The notes under the pieces: model-generated
Told to the model about the DNA's origin: nothing
What the model saw: only the letters and a program-made list of their open reading frames with translations
The model's database searches: none
Position numbers and translations under genes: made by a program
Shown: piece by piece, positions 45,254-58,409 of the stretch
How the letters are laid out: the number at the start of each line of letters is the position of its first letter
Position numbering within the stretch: position 1 is the stretch's first letter
Assembly: GCA_910574455.1 (NCBI GenBank)
Contig: CAJSYZ010000005.1
Coordinates: 5,642,001 to 5,706,000 of the forward strand
DNA length: 64,000 nucleotides
Reading direction: 5' to 3'
DNA from: Trichaptum fuscoviolaceum
Taxonomy: Eukaryota; Basidiomycota; Agaricomycetes; Hymenochaetales; Trichaptaceae

Positions 45254-46722
45254 CTAGTTTGCGATATCCTGCGTCAAGACATACCGATAGCGGACATCGT
45301 TGTTTTTGACGCCTTCAACTGCGTTTTTCGCGTCTTTCATTGGAAGCACTTCGATCCTGGAGCGAAGTAGGAAAACTCAATTACGCGGACTAAAGGGGAC
45401 ATCACGGATCGGATACTCACCAAGGCTTCACATGTTTCTTCGCAGCGATGTCCAGCATTTGCAAGGCCTCTTTCTTAGACCCAATCCTGGAACCTCCTAG
45501 GAAGCATCCGTTGGATACAAGGGCAATGGGTGCCATCTCTGGCAGATTATTGTCGGGGAGACCAACAGTAATCAGCTTTCCGTGAACATCGAGCATTCTG
45601 GAACTAAATTCAGAGTCTGAAGCGTAGTGTTTGGCGATGGTGATCTTACGAGAGATAATCGCCAATAGGGAAGCCTTCAGCAACATCACGTGTCGAGATT
45701 ATGAGGTCAAACATCCTCTGGTGTTTTTCAGTGAAGCCTGGCACAGTTACGATGCAGGTTGCACCCATCTTTTTGATATCTTCCTCCTTCGATTCACTGT
45801 GCGAGAAAGCATACACATCTGCACCAAGTGCTTTTGCAAAGAGAATTGCATAATGTCCCTTCATAAGTTGAGGCTCAACATTGTTATCTGGTACAGCAGA
45901 CATCTGAGTGAGTACTCACCAGTCCACCTACCCCGACGATGCCCACTTTCTTTCCAGGACCAGCTCCATTGCGAACGAGCGGAGAAAACACTGTCAGACC
46001 ACCGCAAAGCATCGAACATGCATCTTCCGAAGAGACGGCATCAGGGATGGGGAACACAAATTGTTCGTGGGCAATGATGCCAGTAGAGTAACCGCCAAAG
46101 GTACGAACGTTGTCGGGATATTTAGCATTCTGCCAAGAAAATTAGTGCTCAACTTAGCAAGTGCCACAATGAAGGGGCTCAAACATACATAGGTGCTAAT
46201 AGACTCCGGGCAATAGTGCTCGTTGTTATGTTTGCAGTCCTTACACTTGTAGCAAGAGCCGATCTGTGCGCCTACGCCCACGCGATCGCCCACTTTTATA
46301 TCTTTGACCTTAGAGCCAACTCTAACAGCCTTCCCGGCAATCTCATGTCTATAAAAATGAGTTTATCATTCAGCTTATGATACACCAATTAATATCATGA
46401 CCGATACTTACCCAACAACAAGCGGTAGTTCAACATTGCCCCAGCCCGCAGTAATCGTGTGCACGTCGGAGCCACATACGCTACATGCATCAGTTAGCTC
46501 GCTGGAAACACCCACTCTTAGCTAACAACATACCCACAATGAGTGATAGCGATTTCAACGTCGGTTTCCTCCCAGTTCTTGGAGGGGTACTCAATCACCG
46601 AGAAGTCGCTCCACTTATCTGAATCTAGTTAATACTATTGAGATATGTATCATCTGAACTACTTCGAAAGATATCATACCAGTGATTGCATATCCCTTGA
46701 ACGTTTTCTGTGAGGAAGGCAT
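45254..46722 (-). CDS. Zinc-type alcohol dehydrogenase (CAD/ADH6-7-like), tandem copy B
   Basis: Begins [20 protein letters not shown] and carries the same order of motifs as copy A: CGSDVHTI after an intron, [29 protein letters not shown], structural zinc [42 protein letters not shown] then [20 protein letters not shown], and [20 protein letters not shown]. It ends [13 protein letters not shown] at the TAG (45254-45256). Gene length, exon count and intron sites match copy A, while intron sequences differ, so the duplication is not brand-new. Likely NADPH-linked reduction of cinnamyl-type or fungal aldehydes, by family knowledge only. Confidence 0.92.
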
Positions 46723-46806
46723 AGCGAAGTCTGAGAACGTTTATGAAGCGAACGATAATGGGAAAGAGAGAAAGGTGGGTCACACTATGCTGAGTGACTA
46801 CCCTCC

Positions 46807-46813
46807 TTTTATA
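46807..46813 (-). promoter_or_regulatory. TATA box of ADH copy B
   Basis: Minus-strand TATAAAA, 85 bp before the ATG at 46722. Confidence 0.5.
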
Positions 46814-47220
46814 CACCTGGAGATATAGGACATGGCGGACGTCAGTGGATTATTCTATGACGATACAGAAACAACGATGGTCAAAACTGCGACTCAGTGG
46901 CTGATTGCGATCCGCCAACTCAACCTCAGGCTATGCCACGTGACCGCCGGCGTCACGGTGCCACTGGCAGCCTGAGTGGTGAGAGCCTGAGGGACTCGGG
47001 TTCGCAACTTGAATGATCTCAGGAGTCAGAAACGGGTCCGAAGATGAGACGACCAGCGCCTACTACTAGTAGTAGTGTAGTACACGCAATGACTCAGAGG
47101 TCAGAAAATTGTAATATATATATATACGTGGCCTTTAGCCTTGTTCAAGTTTGATCCCGCCCTCAGACTCCGTCCACGGTCCCCTTGGCTCAACGCAAGC
47201 TCTCACGTACCTTCCCGACA
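46814..47220. other. Divergent promoter region (ADH copy B / APH-like kinase)
   Basis: Contains GGCAGCCTGAGTGG at about 46967 and CAACTTGAA at 47005-47013, both recurring elsewhere in the window, and a TA-repeat (tatatatatata) near 47114-47126 that may serve as TATA for the kinase gene. Confidence 0.4.
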
Positions 47221-48425
47221 ATGTCAACAGAGCTGGACCTTTCAAAGCCTGGTGATCTACTCCAATACCTATTGGGAACACCCTTCGCAAGCTTTAAGGT
47301 TGTTCCATTAAGTGGAGGCAATGCAAACTACCTCTTTCGGCTGTATTTGCAGAGTCCATATGATGGCATGCAAACGCTTGTCCTGAAGCACGGAAAAGCG
47401 TGTCCTTCTGGTGATGAAACCTTCAGTTTTTCTGTAGAGAGACAGGTGACTCCCTCTCCTCCTGCCTTCAAAGCGTCACAACGCATCTAACGGAACGACT
47501 GTTCCCGCTTCAGAGCTTTGAAGCCAGGGCACTTGAAGCCGTGAATGCGGTCCTTCCGTCCGACATGCTTGCGAGAGTGCCTAGGCTGCATCATCACGAC
47601 AAGAAAGAGCATGTCCTCATCATGGACGACTGCGGAGCAGAGGCGATGACCCTCAAGCAGTTATTAAAGGAAGGGCTGCTGGATATCCCGGCGTGTCGCA
47701 TTGTAGGACGTGAGCTCGGCGCTTTCCTCGCGACCATTCATAGGGAGTGCATGAAAGACCAAGAGCTGATGCAGTATTTGGACCAAAACACGGAGATGAA
47801 GCGTTTGAGTGCGATGATGACGTATGGTCGTCTAGTTGACACCTTGACGGGCAAAAGGAAAGGGCAGATAGGCGACGCAGTCGTTGACCCTCCACTAGCA
47901 GAGTCGCTTCCGGAAGGAACGATACAAGCGGTGGAGATGATCGTACAAGAGACCTCACAAGCCATTATAGGAGCGGATGCAAAGAGCGTCTTCACAATGG
48001 GTGATTTCTGGACTGGAAACATCGTAGTGAGCACAAGCGTCAGTACGCCCGGAGTCCTGACGGTCGAGCGCATCTTTGTCATCGACTGGGAGGTCACGAA
48101 ACCCGGCCTACCATGCTTGGACTTTGGTCAGTTCGTCGCGGAAATGCACACTCTACGTCGGTTCCACGAGAACCCCGCCAAGGAATTAGTCGATGAGGCA
48201 CTCAATGAGTTCTTTGCTGCGTATAAGGAGGGTTATCCTGTAGACGATGTGTATTTGAGAGGGGCAACAGCGCACCTGGGAGCACATTTGGTTGCGTGGA
48301 CTCCGGTGGTGGGTTGGGCTCCAAAAGAGACGGTTAGGCATGTTGTTGAAGAGGGGGTCAAGTTTTTGATCATGAGCAAGCGAGAGAAGCCTGATTCTCT
48401 GAAGAAATTAACGATAATCTCATAG
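47221..48425 (+). CDS. Aminoglycoside-phosphotransferase/choline-kinase-like protein
   Basis: Two exons (47221-47445, 47514-48425) give 378 residues of the APH kinase-like fold, whose members phosphorylate small molecules. The N-lobe reads PLSGGNANYLFRLYLQS (nucleotide loop) and TLVLKHGKACPSGDE (ATP-binding Lys in LKH). The hinge region is VLIMDDCGAEAMTLKQLLKE. The catalytic loop is MGDFWTGNIVV, with Met where most relatives have His (HGDxxxxN), but the Asp and Asn are kept. The metal-binding motif is FVIDWEVTKPGLPCLDFGQF. It ends SLKKLTIIS. Similarity to methylthioribose or homoserine kinases is limited to the fold, so no substrate is given. An upstream in-frame TTG is not a start; ATG 47221 is used. 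Confidence 0.85.
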
Positions 48426-49097
48426 TCGGAGAAAGATATCGATGCGGCATTAAACCCGAGCCCCTGCCCAGGACGGTAGTTGATCTTGGAAATTGTAACA
48501 TTGGGCACTGAAATGGACTTTGGCTTGTAGCTATTCAACTTGGAGCGACACATTTCTGAGACTTACTAGGATAGTAAACGATACAATTCGTCTAGGACCT
48601 CTGGGTTCCCTACCAGGAGGTCGCATTCTCTTCCACAACATCGACCTCGCATCTCTGTACGCTGCCCCTACTCCCGGAAAAGAGGCTTGTCGAAGTTGCC
48701 ATAAACACTAATCGGATCGCCGTCTATATATGTATGGATTGATGAATGTGTGGTAACAAGAGAGGGCGCAAGTTGACTGAAGCCTCGAGACGGCTCAAGT
48801 TCAAGTTTGAAGTAACAATTTTGAAATCGATGTCTGAACCCGTGGGACTTGGAGTTCAAGCACCCTCATCTTCGATCCTCATACGATATCATTCAACGCT
48901 ATAGTGTACATAAGGACTTCCACCGCCTATGTTTTGATAAGGACGTCACTGAAGCACCGCAACTAAACACACCCGCGCAATGTCAGATTTTGCGGAAAGG
49001 AGAGCCCACGGCCCTGTCGAGGTGTTATAATATCAACACACGCTTAATTCTTCTGTGTTTTCGACTCTCACAGTCTGAGTACCGAAATCTTTCCTCA
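48426..49097. other. Intergenic upstream of third ABC transporter
   Basis: 672 bp without a supported gene; contains a TATATAT string near 48725, too far from the next ATG to assign. Confidence 0.35.
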
Positions 49098-52000
49098 ATG
49101 GCCGACCCGCTCGTTCTGTATCGCCAGATTTCGAGCTCGTACTTGACTGCATTCAGACCTATCGAAAAGTACGTTCACGTTGCAAGTCTTGTCGAGTGCG
49201 CCAGATCTGTTACGTTCAAAGGTTCTATATGGGCGAATGGGCTGTTCTTCCCCGCCTACGTAGCTTTCTTCTCGGTGACCGTTCTTTTTCTTCACGGCAT
49301 TCTTTCTTCGGGAGTTGCGCGGGGACTATCACAAAGTGAAGATGAGGTTGAGGTCGTGGACGTCATTGTTGAGCCAGCCGTACCACCACTCACCGGGATT
49401 ATCAGCGGAATCAAAACACACGTCCAGTCTATGGGAGGGCCTATCACATTCTCCTACAGAGTTTTGCGACTCCTAGGATGCCTGGTTCTGGTCGTACTGT
49501 CTATTGCGACACTCGTGATGGACGGGGAAGAGAGGGGGACGAGCAAGGGTTCTGAGGTGGTGAGGAAGAAGCATAAGGGGAGGAAGAAGACGACTGGCAA
49601 GTCAGGTTTCACTGACGCAGAGTGGTTGCAAGTTGCGTTAAGCTTGACCTACGTGAGTTCAGCTTCTTCGTGATACTTGTTCGACGACTGGCTTATAAAA
49701 TGAATGCCTAAAGACATACGCTACCGTGCTAGCACTCATTTCGGTATCCGCAAAGCGTACTTGGGCTAAGATCGCGAACACACATCTTGTACTGCTTCTC
49801 TTGGCCACTTTTCTCATCTTTGCCTACCGGGATCTCTGGCCCCTTGTAACATACACACTCCAACCAGCTGACGCGTATGAAGACGGGTTGCTCTGGGCGA
49901 AGTGCGTAGTGCTTGTGTTAACTGCTGTCGTTATCCCGCTCGTTATACCTAGGCAATATGTTCCATTTGATCCGAAGGCATGTTACAGGCATCACCTTTC
50001 TCAAATGAAAAATCTGACTCGCGGCTATGTCCAGGAACCTGCTCCAGAACCTAATCCAGAGCAGACTACGTCTCTCCTGTCCCTTGCGTTTTACAACTTC
50101 CTAGATCCAGTCATCTTCAAGGCATACCGCACCCCGCATTTGCCAGTCTCTGAGTTGCCTCCGCTGGCAGACTATGACCATGGGAAGAACTTAGTCAAAA
50201 GAAGTTTCAAGGTAAATTAGCATGCGCAAGTTTACGCGCTTCATAACACAAAGTTGATCGAATCGATGCCTTAGTACTTAGATACATTCTCTGGTGCGAA
50301 AAGGGGCCATCTCTTCATCGGACTAATGAAGGTATTCTGTAAGTACTGATCGGCATTTGTCGTTGTTGTGTTAACCGATTGAGAATAGATCGCGAGTATC
50401 TCGGGATTTTTTGCATGACCATTATACGTGTATTCGCTATGTTCGCCAGCCCGTTAGGTGTCTATGGTCTGCTCAGGTAGAACTTCAAAAATAAATAATC
50501 TAAGCAATCATCGCATTCACGATCTAATATTTGCAGTTATCTGGACCACCCCGAAGAGGCAACTATCCGTGCATGGTTTTGGATAATGTGGCTCTTCTTG
50601 GGCCCTGTTCTTGGATCTGTCGCTATGCAATGGGAGTTATTTCTGTCGACCGGAACTCTTGTACGGATGGAAGCGATCATAACCGAGCTCGTTTTCGAGC
50701 ATGCACTTCGTATTCGCATGAAAGCGCAGATAGCGTCTAATAGATTAGCATCTCGGGATGCATCTGCTGCCAGCACACCGGATAGCAGGCGCATTATAGA
50801 TACATGCGAACAGACAGAAAATACCGTTATCGGTAGGGGGCCCTCAGCAAACGGAAGTGAGTACGAAACCCTTCAACCAAACAGTAGGGCGAGCATTGAC
50901 TACGGCGAACTTGACGAAGGAAATCGCAAGAACGACGCTTCGTCCTTCTCTGGCCCAAATACTCCAAATAAGAAGGCAGAAGTACAGCCAGATACCCCAG
51001 ACAGCACGGATAACCTTGTTGGCAAGCTCAATAATCTGGTTACGACCGATCTTGCAAACATTGTCGAGGGACGTGATTTCATGCTTCTTGGTCAGTAGAG
51101 AAAATGGAGTTCCTTAATGAACAATCATCCTGACAAACGAATTAGTTGTCTTTACTCCCTTGGTGGTTGGAATCGGCATTTCCTTCCTTTATCGTCTGCT
51201 TGGTTGGAGGTAGGCAATAGCCTGTTCCGATATCTCATTAAATCCTAATCTTGACTACAGTGCGCTCGTGGGACTGGTCCTAATGATATTGACCTTCCCA
51301 TTAACCGGATATATTGCAAAGCTACTTCAGCAATTGCAACAGGAAAGGATGAAGAAGGTACATTACATTTAATAAATTGCTCAATAATCGTCTTTGATCG
51401 TGGTTCAACAGACAGATGCCCGCATTCAATCGGTCACGGAAGGTAAATGATGGTGATTATTTGCCTTGACTGATGTTGACAGCACCTTAGCGATGAACAT
51501 AATACGAATGATCAAGTTATTTGGATGGGAATCACGTGTTAACGATGAGATTAATGAGAAAAGAGACGATGAGTTGAGAGTCCTCAAGAGACGACAGCTA
51601 ATGGAACTACTAAACATAAACACTAAGTATAACGAGGTTTTTCTTCTTGCGAAAGGCTGCTGACTGTTGTCATAAGCTACATGATACCTATTGTGTCAAT
51701 GATTGCTACGCTTATTACATACGTTAGTGGATTGGCTCACTTGACCACTGTGGATTACTAATAAGAGGTATAGACAATGATCATGAAAAAGACTCTCGAT
51801 GGTGAGGCTTTCTTGTGTGATTAAACCCGTGTATTTAATCGTGGTTTAGCTGCGACTGTCTTCTCTTCCATGGCCGGTGCGTAGAATGTGTTGTTAACTT
51901 GGTTGCTTTACTTATGTGGATTACAGTCTTCGATCTGCTCCGTAACCAGCTACATCTCACTTCCACCATATTCCCTGCAGTCATACAGGCAAAGGTTTCT

Positions 52001-55000
52001 CTTGAACGAGTGGCGGATTTCCTGAGAAATGTGAGCTGGGTTCTACAACGAATCCATTTTGTTTTTTGATATCGTACATCCCAGGCAGAGGTCCTTGATG
52101 AATACAAGGATCAATTGATGGAGGTAGACCACGCTGAGCGTATATCTCATGGACCAAGTGATCCGAATACCTTGGGCTTTAATGATGCAACTTTCAGCTG
52201 GTCAAACGAGGACAGCGGGTCATTGACTCCATCCGAACGCGGTTTCCGATTGCAGATGGACGGCGAGGTCACCTTTAAACGAGGTGCAATCAACCTGATC
52301 ATTGGTCCTACTGGTTCTGGCAAGACATCACTGTTGATGGCACTGTTAGGTACGCTCCCCACTCCAACTTCACATGCAGGCTTGTTGACGAACTTGTGAA
52401 TCTCAGGTGAAATGCACTTCTTGCAGTCCGGTCCTACGTCGTGGTTCAGCCTTCCTCGTGGTGGTGGTGTAGCCTATGCTGCACAGGAATCTTGGGTGCA
52501 GAACGACACCATTAGAGTATGAATACAATTTCACAAAACTTCGGTACAACTAACATATCACAGAATAATATTTTGTTTGGTGTACCATACGAGGAACGGA
52601 GGTACCAGAAGGGTACGTTTTATCAGAGGAACAAGCCATTCTCCGTGCTGATTTAATCTAGTCATTCGTCAATGCGGACTGGAACGTGATCTCACCCTAT
52701 TCGAAGCCGGAGACCAAACGGAAGTCGGAGAAAAGGGCTTGACTTTGAGGTGAATATAGTAGGGTCATACAACCCTGAAAACATATCAGTTCTCTAACCT
52801 GAGCTCTATAACTGAATTAGTGGCGGACAAAAGGTGTGCTACGAATATCATTTTGTGGACAATCAAGATCTTACGCCTTTGACAGGCTCGTATCACACTG
52901 GCCCGTGCTGTGTACTCCCCCGCAGAGATACTCTTGCTCGATGATGTTCTTGCTGCTCTAGACGTGCACACTGCGAAACATATTGTTGAAGAATGCTTCA
53001 ATGGCGATCTTATCCGCGGACGAACAGTTCTCCTTGTGGTGAGTGTTTGAATACCAAATTCATGTAAAATTTAAATTCACCCAGTAGTACGCAGACACAC
53101 AACGTTGCAATGACAAGCTCGATAGCACACTTCGTGTTGCCATTAACTAATGATGGACGAGTCTCTAGCCAAGGAATAGTTGCAGAGGTCATGATACTCG
53201 ATGAAGAAATGCAGAACGAGTCCAGAGCGACTATCGTAGAGGAAGATGCCATTGATGCGCAGACAGAAGATTCTCCACGGGATTTAGCTGATGGCAAACT
53301 TATTCTTTCCGAGGAAGTCGCAGAAGGTCATGTCAGCTGGACTGCACGTACGTTCAACTAGCTATTCCGCAAGCGCGAAACTGAAACAAATGTAGTCGAG
53401 CTGTACCTCTCAAATCTTGGTGGCCCATTCTTTTGGTTAATCTTCGTGGGCGGAGTTGGATTCACTGATCTGACTATGGTTCTTCAAGCTTGGTTCCTTG
53501 GCTTCTGGGCTTCACAGTACCAGCATCATGACCCGTCTGAAGTTAATGTGCCATAGTGAGTAATTGGTATAATTGTTTCCTCCGAAAAGCCCTGGGGCTC
53601 ATCTATATCTAGTTTCCTCTTAGGTCTTTCTCTGATATTGCTGGGGGGTGTTTCTGTGAACTACCTCGCCTATATCAATTATATTTTCGGTCGCATCAGA
53701 GCGTCCCGTTATATTCATAAGCGTCTGGTAGAGGCCATCACTGGATCTACGCTCAGGTCGGATCGCTCCAACGTTCGGTATCTTCACCATCTAACTCTCC
53801 ATTACTTCCATAGGTGGCTTGATTCAACGCCGACGGGTCGTATCATCGCTAGGTGTACGCAGGATATTCGAGCGGGTGAGCTTATTTAGCGGAATGGACA
53901 GCAGCCTTATTAATGAGACTTGAAGCGGACGGGCCCATTGCTCAAAACTTTGGCTGGTTCCTTGAATCATCAATCTTCTTTGTCAACCGACTGGCTGCCA
54001 TAGTTTATTTGTCGCCCATCTTTGTCTTCCCTGGTATCATCATCGGTGCGGTCGGTGGTTGGTGTGGACAAGTATACATGAAGGCACAGCTCAGTGTCAA
54101 GAGAGAGATGAGTAACGCTAAATCACCCGTATTGAGCCACTTCGGAGCAGCAATGGCCGGACTAGGTAAGCTCCCTCATTATACTAGTTAGATGGATGCA
54201 CTGAGCTTAAAGCTTAATATAGTATCCATTAGAGCATACAACGCCCAGAATTCCTTCAAGCTGGAATCGTTGCAGCGTATTGATCGTTACACGCGTTCAG
54301 CAAGGACATTCTATAACCTTAATCGGTAAGAACTCATTAGTAGAGAAGGGCGATGATACCTCACGGTGCGGATGAAACAGATGGATATGCTTACGAATCG
54401 ATGCTCTCGGTGGACTTTTCGCGTCTGGTCTCGCAGCTTACCTCGTATATGGCCGGCCGTTGAGCACCTCTAGCAATACCGGATTTTCATTAAATATGGC
54501 GGGTATGGTGGCACTTTTTTTTATTACTTCATGCCTTCTGAAGCTTTTGCTACGTTTAATAGTTGGCTTCAGCTCCTGCATTCTATGGCTGGTCAGATTA
54601 TTCAACGAATTCGAAGTCAGCGGTGCGTATTTATCTCTGGAGGTACAGACCTTATAGATTGATGTACTCAAATATTTTGCTGGTATCTATGTAGGTAACA
54701 GGTGCGTATCCAAGTAATAAAATCTACAAAGCTCGTACCTCACAGCATAGTTTAGCCTTGAAAGAATTCAAGGATATATTGACATCGAACAAGAGCCCAA
54801 GTCTTCCGATAGTGTTCCACCTTCTCACTGGCCATCAAGTGGTCACATCCGAGCTGAAAATCTTTGCGCCAGATATGCAACTGTAAGAACCTCAGTTATA
54901 TGTATTGGGTTGACTTTGACTTGATATAACAGACCAGTCCGAGGGTTCTTCATAATATTTGCTTTGAAATTAAGTCAGGTGAAAGGGTTGGTGTTGGTGC

Positions 55001-56037
55001 GTTCATCAAGTGGATATTGATATTTTTGAAAATGACTCATTATCATTTAGTTGGAAGAACGGGTAGTGGCAAGGTTCTTACTAGTCGGATAGCATGTCTC
55101 AGAAGGAGGATAACTGACTTCGTGACGACCAGAGTTCACTCACGCTTGCATTACTCCGGTGCATTGTCACTGAGGGAACTGTTTATTATGACGGTATAGC
55201 TACCGATAGGATTAATCTCGACATCCTTCGACGTAACATCACAATCATTCCTCAAGTGGTATGTTTAAGAAAGGTTTTTAATATTGAATAAACTGACAGC
55301 AATCTAGCCGGAACTATTGAGCGGGACGCTCCGCCGCAATCTAGATCCTTTCGGTGAACACGATGACTCGACCCTGAACGCCGCACTGCGTTCCGCGGGT
55401 CTTTTCAATTTCCAAAAGGACGGTGAAGAAGGCAGAATAACTTTGGATAGCCAGATTGCTGCAGGTGGTTCCAACCTTTCCGTTGGTCAACGCCAGATCT
55501 TGGCTCTGGCTCGGGCACTTGTCCGTGGCAGTAAACTACTCATATTAGATGAAGGTCGGCTCTGTCCCACTCTTATCAGAAAAGATCAGAATATGACATA
55601 AAATCCACAGCAACATCTGCTATCGGTACTCGATCTGGCCGGATTTGAGAACCTAAATACTGATCGTGACTATGTTGTTACAGATTATGAGACGGACACA
55701 ATAATACAAGAATCACTGCGGAACGAACTAAGCGGGGATATAACAGTAATCACAGTGGCGCACAGGTTGCAGACTATAATGGACTCTGATAAAATTGTAT
55801 GCAGTCTCAACACTGACGGCTTCCAAGGCTGACGGTCTTTCTTAGATGGTTCTCGACGCCGGGAAGTTGGTAAGTAAGGGGACAATCTTTATGAACGTGT
55901 TCTCATTTGTGTTACAGGTCGAATTTGATTCGCCGCAGAATCTTCTGAAGAAGAAAGGGAGCATGCTGAAATCCCTGGTAGACGAGAGTAGGGACAGAGT
56001 AAAGCTTTACGAAATGGCGGCAACAACTGGCAAGTAA
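49098..56037 (+). CDS. Third full-length ABCC-type ABC transporter
   Basis: Same architecture as the 5082 gene but clearly diverged. The start [20 protein letters not shown] leads an N-terminal membrane region with helices such as [20 protein letters not shown] and [23 protein letters not shown]1: Walker [10 protein letters not shown] near 52301-52329, LSGGQ split by an intron, [15 protein letters not shown] near 52930-52970, LVTHNVAM across an intron at 53040-53100. TMD2 includes [16 protein letters not shown] and [23 protein letters not shown]2: [11 protein letters not shown] with a 23-nt exon (55051-55073), [54 protein letters not shown] across two introns, [14 protein letters not shown]; stop TAA at 56035-56037. 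More than 20 introns; the regions 51100-51800 and 54600-54900 are the least certain. Likely exports anions or conjugates. Confidence 0.88.
55051..55073 (+). other. 23-nt micro-exon carrying the NBD2 Walker A
   Basis: After the acceptor catttag, TTGGAAGAACGGGTAGTGGCAAG is followed by donor gttctt. It joins to give [10 protein letters not shown]. The splice position lies five bases 3' of the matching site in the other two ABC genes. Confidence 0.7.
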
Positions 56038-56770
56038 GGTCTGAGCGATGTCTTTCTTACAGGGAAGCTATGGATGCTACATGCTATAAGTTGAATAAAC
56101 AGCCTAGTCCATTCATTGGCACACGTGCAAGGATTAAAGCTATTGTGATATGGTAATCGACGTGATCTGTAGAAGCCGAGTCTCATGAAAACGTTACTTC
56201 AACTTGAAGTTGTATCTCTTGAGGGCTTAAATCTCCGAGTGGTCATGCACGATCGATGACCCATCAAATGTCCAGAACCCCACGCATTTTTTACTAGCTG
56301 GCCTTGTACTCCCCGTGTCTTCTCTCAGGAACTGCCAGTCATTCACTAGTCCTCCCTCGTGCATCCGGCGTGCTCGCGTCCACTGATGGCACTGGTGGCA
56401 AGTGGCAACGCAGCTCTAATGGAGCACCACTTCAAGCTCAACTTAGGTTCGTAACTAGACTAGGCTACTTTTTGCATAAGCGCAGGCCCTCTCAGAAAGT
56501 AGCCTGGCCTGGTCACGAGGCTATTCTCAACTTCAAGTTGCGACAGCCCTGAATAATGCAAATGATCGCCGTGCCAGTGTAATGCCAGTGTTACGTACAG
56601 TTTAATTGGTCCAGAAAGTTTTCTTCATCCTTTCGGCATTCTGAGCCATATTCATGGCGTCCCCATAAGGATCTCTAACGCTGTATAAATCAGCGTGAGG
56701 TTTGTCCGACTCACCATCCGCCTTCTCATCCCTTGCATACCCCATTCTCCTTACCTTTCCTTTTGCTCTG
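56038..56770. other. Intergenic region
   Basis: 733 bp without a supported gene. Two copies of the recurrent 9-mer occur, at 56200-56208 inside the palindrome acttcaacttgaagt, and at 56532-56540. Confidence 0.4.
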
Positions 56771-58092
56771 ATGTCAGACCCTAGCGGATACACACCTCGC
56801 GTCGCGATCATCACAGGATCAGCTCGTGGCATCGGGTATACTATTGCCCACAGGCTGGCAGACGACGGCGTAGATGTCGTTATCAGCGATCTGGCCGCGA
56901 ACGAAGCCAAGATCAATGAAGTTGTAAAAGAGATCAAGAAGAAAGGGAGGAGATCAATTGGGATCGTAGCCGATGTGTCTAAAGAAGAAGACGTGAAAGA
57001 CTTGGTCGATAAAACTGTCAAAGAACTCGGAAGTCTTGATGTCGTATGTAATCCTTCGACTGATTGTGTACTAATTCGTGACAGTTTGGGTGCTCTCTTG
57101 CAGATGATTGCCAACGCAGGAATTGCTCCGGGATCACCACTTGTTGATAGTGCGTCTCGTATTTCGACTGTATTTATGGGTTTATGGTAGACTCTTGATG
57201 GCGCCTACTAGCTCCGATAGAACAGCTCGATGCGCTTTACAATGTGAACGTCCGCGGAACTTTCTTGTGCTACAAGCATGCTGCGAAACACATGATCAAG
57301 CAAGGAAAAGGTGGTAGAATCATCGGTGAGCGCGCCTACTCTGAAGTCCGTTTTCTCGCATGAATCCGAGTGACATTCAAAAACAGGCGCTTCCTCGGCA
57401 GCTGGAAAGAAAGGTGAAAATATTACTCCTGTTCGCTTCTGATATGCCGCGGCCTCTCATAGAAGAGTATCAGGAGTATCGAACTTAGTTGCATATTCGA
57501 TGTCAAAGTTTGCGGTTCGTGGACTAACACAAGCTACATGTTCGTTGATCCTGTTGACACGAAGTTTGTGACGAACATCTTGCTCACATACGTGTCCCAG
57601 CCGCGGAACTACGCAAATATGGCATTACCGTCAATGCATATGCGCCCGGCATCATCCCCACCCCTCTCAGTAAGACATTGCACATTACACCACTCAAATT
57701 AACTTGTTCTCATTGCGATCTTATGCATGCAGTTCTCCCGCTATTGGATGGCCAAGATGCCTCCAAAGGTGATATCGGTGACATTATCAGATCGGTGAGA
57801 TCCAATCCCGAAAATCCGCTTTCGAATCCTCCATATTTAACATTGTTGTATTCGTTCACACCATTTTCTGGGATAATTTGCATTTGTGCAGGTGTATGGA
57901 TTACCCGCGGACACTCCTGTCGGGACAACGGAAGTCATCGCGGGCTACGTTTCATACCTGGTCAAGCCCGAGTCCTACTTCACGAACGGTAAGTGTAATC
58001 ACAACCTCTTTACTGCCCACTACAACTAACCAATTTCGCTACGATTCGCAGGTCAGACTGTCTGTATCGATGGGGGTTTGGTCATGGATTAA
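56771..58092 (+). CDS. Short-chain dehydrogenase/reductase (classical SDR)
   Basis: Starts MSDPSGYTPRVAIITGSARG with the cofactor motif TGSARGIG, then DVVISDLAANEAKINEV, and DVMIANAG (NNAG-like) across an intron. Later exons give NVRGTFLCYKHAAKHMIKQG, the catalytic segment IIGASSAAGKKG joined to VSNLVAYSMSKFAVRGLTQA (Tyr-x3-Lys), ELRKYGITVNAYAPGIIPTP and the C-terminal GQTVCIDGGLVMD. About seven introns of 45-75 bp; one acceptor (gagtatcag near 57474) was chosen to keep the frame. It resembles acetoin/diacetyl-type reductases. The ATG at 56771 is preferred over an upstream TTG. The 317-bp spacer to the converging Kar5 gene holds nothing visible. Confidence 0.88.
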
Positions 58093-58409
58093 ATTCTGGA
58101 AGGTATATCAGACCAACAACCCCAGTATATACTACTCGCTACTAGCCAGGGAAACATTTCTTGAATTGCAGAACAGTTTTATGATGATATGAAATACAAT
58201 GCTATGCGTTTCTTGTAAGTATGGAGTCTAGTAAGGCAGGTCGTTATGATTCTTGTTCCTTTTCCGTTTCATACAGCCTGAGGTGCCGGTATCTAACAGA
58301 GAATATGGGTTCGTTATGAGTACAGTTGCAAGGTATGGTTGAGTAGCGTAAAATCTAGTAAAAGGAGAGTAAAATGAATTGTACCAGAGGTGCTGGAGAT
58401 GTGTTATTT

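Noticed and set aside
56602..57114. 170-codon minus-strand frame
   Set aside because: Antisense to the SDR first exon with the intact TGSARGIG motif.
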